This document shows, one piece after another, positions 60,427 to 64,000 of a stretch of DNA of 64,000 nucleotides. The position numbers were made by a program, and so were the translations under genes. Location: NCBI GenBank assembly GCA_900541965.1, contig UQLN01000015.1, positions 1 to 64,000 of the forward strand. The letters are read 5' to 3'. The stretch's first letter is position 1; each line of letters starts with the position of its first letter. The notes under the pieces are model-generated. The model was not told where the DNA came from. It did no database searches and saw only the letters and a list, made by a program, of their open reading frames with translations. The DNA is from an uncultured Parabacteroides sp. GTDB taxonomy: Bacteria > Bacteroidota > Bacteroidia > Bacteroidales > Tannerellaceae.

Positions 60427-62586
60427 ATGGATATATTGCTTTTCATATCGAAATTTATATACAGAATCCGGCATAAATTATTTATAGGGACACTGATTAC
60501 CACCTTGCTGGTTGCGTACTTCAGTCGTTTCATGCCAAAAACGTATACAGTAAATACCTCTATTTATACCGGTTTTGCAAGTAATAGCGGTATAGATAAC
60601 GAAACCAAAACCGATTGGGTGCAGCTAAACAATTCCTTCGACAATTTAATAAACTTAATCCGGGCAAAAAAAACATTGGAAAATGTATCTATCCAACTGT
60701 TTGCTCAAAACATGATGTACGGAGATCCATTGATAGATAATTTAAATATAACAGCCCTGAACTATAGAAACCTTTTGAAAATCGTACCGGATGATGTAAA
60801 AAAATTAATTGATAAAACTTCGCTGGAAAAAACAATTGCCAATTTGAAACAATACAAAAAGGAAGTACCGAACAATTTCCTGTTCGACCTTTTTAATCAA
60901 AGAAATCCTCATTACAGTTATAATGCATTAAAAGACGTATCCGTAAAGCGTTTAGGAAGTAGCGACATTATCGAAATATCATATCGTACAAACGACCCTG
61001 GAATTGCATTAAATACCATCAGGTTAATCAATAAGGAATTAATAAGAAACTACGACGACCTACGCTATAAGTCGACAAAAGATGTTACTAAATATTATGA
61101 AGAGCAACTGGAAAAATATAAACGCCTCTTAAATGCACAGGAGGATGCCTTGACAAATTATAATGTTGAAAATAAAATTATAAATTATCTGGAACAAACG
61201 AAAGCTATTGCCATTTCATATACCGACTACGAAAACAGATATGAAGAAGTACAAAAAGCATATAACAGTTCTGCCGAGTTAATCAAGCAGTTTGAAAATC
61301 AAATGTCTTTGAAGCAGAAAATAAGCAAAAGCAATGAAAAGTTTGTAAAAGCATTGGATGAAATTTCCAATATCAACCGCAAAATCACCGAGATAGAAAT
61401 ATTCAGTACCGATAATGACGCCTCAAATAATCAGGAATTACAGGATTATAGAGAAATGCTAAAAGAAGCAGAACAAAAAGTCAGCCGTCTGGCAGATCAG
61501 ATGAATGAATATAAATACTCCAAGGAAGGGGTTGCCTTGGATAAAGTTGTAAGTGAATGGTTGGCTGAAACAATCCGGAATACCAAAGCAAAAGCTGAAA
61601 TGCAAGTAATGGATGAAAGAAGGGCAGACTTCGACCAGAAATATGAAATATTCTCTCCTATTGGGACTCAGATTAAACGCAAAGAGAGAGAGATTAATAT
61701 TACAGAACGCTCCTATTTAAGTGCGTTGGAAGGTTTAAATGCCGCCCAGCAAAAGGAAAAAAACATCCAATTATCTTCATCTTCACTGACAACAATCACT
61801 CCCCCAACCTACCCGTTGTTCAGTGACGGAGGGAAACGTTCGCTTGTCGTTATGGCCACATTTTTGGGCAGCTTCATTTTCATTTTGGGCTGTTGCCTGG
61901 TTATAGAACTATCCGACAGGACGCTCCGTGATCCGGAAAGGACCAAACGCCTGACAGGAATACCTGTGCTGGGGGCTTTCATAGGTAGAAAACAATTAAA
62001 ATACCGTGGTTATATCAAGGCAATAAACAGAAAAACAATCAGCCATATATGTGCATACATAGATTCTTTTCATACAAAAAACAAACCGATGATTATAAAC
62101 CTTATCAGTTTCGAGAAAGGGGAAGGAAAGAGTTTTATAGCCAAATACATGATGAATTACTGGGAATCTATCGATGTGAATGCCAAATATGTATCTTATG
62201 AAACCGACTTCACTCCGGTTAGTAAGTATTACCTATATGCACAAAGCATACGGGAGCTCCTTTATCTGGGGAACGAAGAGATAGATATACTACTGGTCGA
62301 ATATCCACCGTTGAGCCAGTTAAGTATTCCTCCGGCTTTACTTAAAGAGGCAGATATCAACCTTATTATAGCTAATGCAAGAAGAGTATGGAAAGAAAGT
62401 GATGATATCCATCTGCGTTTCTTAAAAGAAAAATCGGGAGATACTCCGATGCAGCTTCTTTTAAATAATGCAAGCCGTGATATTGTAGAAGGATTTATCG
62501 GTCAGCTTCCTCCTTATGTCAAAAAGGGCGAACTATACCGTATATCCCAACTGGGACTTACAGCAGAAGATGCTGCTGTTAAATAA
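60427..62586 (+). CDS. Wzz/GumC-type polysaccharide co-polymerase with degenerate kinase domain
   Basis: 719 aa. Two membrane helices (KLFIGTLITTLLVAYFSRF; SLVVMATFLGSFIFILGCCL, about 475-495) flank a large coiled-coil-rich periplasmic domain. The C-terminal part (about 540-719) looks like a BY-kinase P-loop domain: INLISFEKGEGKSFIAKYMM. The Walker A' motif is degraded (DILLVEYPPL, Glu for Asp) and there is no Tyr-rich tail. It would control chain length or export without tyrosine autophosphorylation. Confidence 0.85.
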   Translation: MDILLFISKFIYRIRHKLFIGTLITTLLVAYFSRFMPKTYTVNTSIYTGFASNSGIDNETKTDWVQLNNSFDNLINLIRAKKTLENVSIQLFAQNMMYGDPLIDNLNITALNYRNLLKIVPDDVKKLIDKTSLEKTIANLKQYKKEVPNNFLFDLFNQRNPHYSYNALKDVSVKRLGSSDIIEISYRTNDPGIALNTIRLINKELIRNYDDLRYKSTKDVTKYYEEQLEKYKRLLNAQEDALTNYNVENKIINYLEQTKAIAISYTDYENRYEEVQKAYNSSAELIKQFENQMSLKQKISKSNEKFVKALDEISNINRKITEIEIFSTDNDASNNQELQDYREMLKEAEQKVSRLADQMNEYKYSKEGVALDKVVSEWLAETIRNTKAKAEMQVMDERRADFDQKYEIFSPIGTQIKRKEREINITERSYLSALEGLNAAQQKEKNIQLSSSSLTTITPPTYPLFSDGGKRSLVVMATFLGSFIFILGCCLVIELSDRTLRDPERTKRLTGIPVLGAFIGRKQLKYRGYIKAINRKTISHICAYIDSFHTKNKPMIINLISFEKGEGKSFIAKYMMNYWESIDVNAKYVSYETDFTPVSKYYLYAQSIRELLYLGNEEIDILLVEYPPLSQLSIPPALLKEADINLIIANARRVWKESDDIHLRFLKEKSGDTPMQLLLNNASRDIVEGFIGQLPPYVKKGELYRISQLGLTAEDAAVK

Positions 62587-62605
62587 TTGATTTAAAGTAT
62601 TCTTT

Positions 62606-64000
62606 ATGGATAAGATGGAATGGTTAATAATAGCAATCGGGCTGACGGGTATATTCCTGTCCGTCGTATTTAACCAGTTAGCCCTTGTCGGGTTAATCGC
62701 CTTCATCCCTTTTACCATATTGGGACTTAACCAGCTTTTACGCAAACCAATTCTCGGACTTTACTTCATCTTTACATTGAATTATTTTATAATGCCTGTT
62801 TTCCGCTATACTTCAGGTAGCGGGTTCAGTGTATTTATGGACATTTTCTTTGTGCTTATCTTCGTTGTTATTTGTATAAACCATGTATATAAACAAGATA
62901 TACCCTGGAACCAGCTTATTAACGGAATGGCAATAGGTACATTCTGCTGGATGGCTTTCTGCATACTCGAAATCATAAATCCTTATGGAGTATTCAGTGC
63001 ATGGATTTCCATGCGTATGCTCATTGTGCATACATTTATTTGTGTATTTCTCACCTCAGTTTTATGCAAAGAGTTCCGGATTGTAAAAACGCTCGTCTTC
63101 CTGCTTTCCATATTTACATTAGCCGCTATCGTAAAAGTTATCTATCAAAAATATGTAGGTTTTGACTCTTATGAGATAAGATGGCTGAATGAAGGTGGTG
63201 CAAGAACCCATATTATCCGGAGTGGAATCCGGTATTTTTCTTTTTTTACGGATGCCAGCAATTTTGGCTCCAATATGGGTTTCACCGGAGCTGTATTTTT
63301 AATTGTAGCTTGTTATATAAAGAAAAAGCCTATACAAATCTATTATTTTATTGTTTCTGTCCTCAGCATTTATGCGATGTTCCTGTCCGGAACCCGGGGA
63401 GCAATCGTTGTGCCTTTAGGAGCTTTGGCTCTTTTTTGTATTACAAGCAAAAATGCCAAAGCAATGGTAGTAACAGGCAGCTTACTCGTTTTTGTTTATC
63501 TATTTTTCGCTTTTACTACCATTGGAGAAGGGAATGCACAAATACGCAGGATGCGTACGGCATTCAATCCAACGAAAGATGCTTCTTTTATCGTCCGTCA
63601 GGAAAACAGAGCCAAACTCTCGGAATATATGAAAAACAAACCGCTCGGAGTCGGACTTGGAATGGCTGGAGGAAATGCACAAAAATATTCCAGTGCTTAT
63701 ACAACTACCATCCCCACAGACTCATGGTTTGTTATGATTTGGGTTCAAACGGGAGTTGTAGGACTCACCCTGTATATCATGATTCTACTTTACGGAGTAA
63801 TACATGGTGCTTACATCATCATGTATAAAATCAGGGACAAGGAACTGAAAGGTTTTCTGACAGCTTTAGTCTGTGGAGTATTCGGGTTCTTAGGAAGTGC
63901 TTACACGACCGATTCGTTCGGACAATTCCCCTGCCATATCATGACATTTATGTTTCTTACAATTTGTCTGAAAGGAGAATTATACCAAAAAGAAATAGAT
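62606..64000 (+). CDS. O-antigen/exopolysaccharide polymerase, Wzy-type (3' end beyond the window)
   Basis: 465 residues are visible without a stop. Many hydrophobic segments (WLIIAIGLTGIFLSVVFNQL; ALVGLIAFIPFTILGLNQLL; LYFIFTLNYFIMPVFRY; FIVSVLSIYAMFLSGTRGAI) and the FLSGTRGA motif plus the GVGLGMAGGNAQ and IPTDSWFVMIWVQTGVVGL loops are typical of the Wzy_C/O-antigen ligase family. It would join repeat units in the periplasm. It follows the Wzz-type gene by 20 bp in the same operon. Confidence 0.85.
   Translation, partial: MDKMEWLIIAIGLTGIFLSVVFNQLALVGLIAFIPFTILGLNQLLRKPILGLYFIFTLNYFIMPVFRYTSGSGFSVFMDIFFVLIFVVICINHVYKQDIPWNQLINGMAIGTFCWMAFCILEIINPYGVFSAWISMRMLIVHTFICVFLTSVLCKEFRIVKTLVFLLSIFTLAAIVKVIYQKYVGFDSYEIRWLNEGGARTHIIRSGIRYFSFFTDASNFGSNMGFTGAVFLIVACYIKKKPIQIYYFIVSVLSIYAMFLSGTRGAIVVPLGALALFCITSKNAKAMVVTGSLLVFVYLFFAFTTIGEGNAQIRRMRTAFNPTKDASFIVRQENRAKLSEYMKNKPLGVGLGMAGGNAQKYSSAYTTTIPTDSWFVMIWVQTGVVGLTLYIMILLYGVIHGAYIIMYKIRDKELKGFLTALVCGVFGFLGSAYTTDSFGQFPCHIMTFMFLTICLKGELYQKEID

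Overview
The window looks like the chromosome of a Bacteroidales gut bacterium, most likely Parabacteroides or a close relative (genus is inference). Pointers are the many SPII lipoproteins, promoters of the TAnnTTTG (-7) type, Mfa/FimB-type fimbrial genes, DUF3575/DUF3868/DUF4876/DUF6850/DUF4857 proteins, a Mpi-like tyrosine recombinase and GH20/GH51 glycosidases. No tRNA, rRNA, CRISPR array or intact insertion sequence was seen.

Layout. 1-1946: a two-component system on the minus strand, with the kinase cut by the window start. 2060-8378: a minus-strand fimbrial operon (DUF3575, DUF3868, FimB/Mfa2-like anchor, DUF4906 subunit). Upstream lies a 398-bp gap and a tyrosine recombinase. The gap holds an 11-bp inverted repeat around a -7 element that points away from the operon, so it may be an invertible promoter in the OFF position. 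10278-11438: a 6-bladed beta-propeller lipoprotein. 11702-23219: an accessory region with an amidase plus small membrane protein, a muramidase, two DUF2589 proteins and associated unknowns, two divergent stand-alone LytTR regulators, several lipoproteins, a periplasmic-binding-protein/legumain-like (C13) protease fusion and a three-repeat beta-trefoil protein. This is the best candidate for an undescribed system.

23299-34221 is mostly housekeeping or stress related: a DHFR-family protein, an M16 peptidase, a SAP-domain protein, a Fur-type regulator with a heavy-metal P-type ATPase, an MsrA-MsrB fusion, and a hybrid sensor kinase with a separate Hpt protein. 34722-44117 is one long plus-strand operon: TonB-dependent receptor, DUF4876 lipoprotein, DUF6850 barrel, small Cys-containing lipoprotein, PepSY membrane protein, ABC ATPase, permease and DUF4857 protein. 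Three 22-bp tandem repeats precede it and four 23-bp repeats follow it.

44284-49281: a Gfo/Idh oxidoreductase, glyA and a GH20 hexosaminidase. 49443-55412: a TetR-type regulator and an island of probable orphan immunity genes (WGR fragment, Imm17-like, DUF4241, DUF4261). 55393-57849: a GH51 arabinofuranosidase. 58104 to the window end: the start of an exopolysaccharide locus (receiver protein, sugar transferase, TolC-like protein, Wzz-type protein, O-antigen polymerase cut by the window end). The sugar transferase gene carries two adjacent perfect palindromes in frame.
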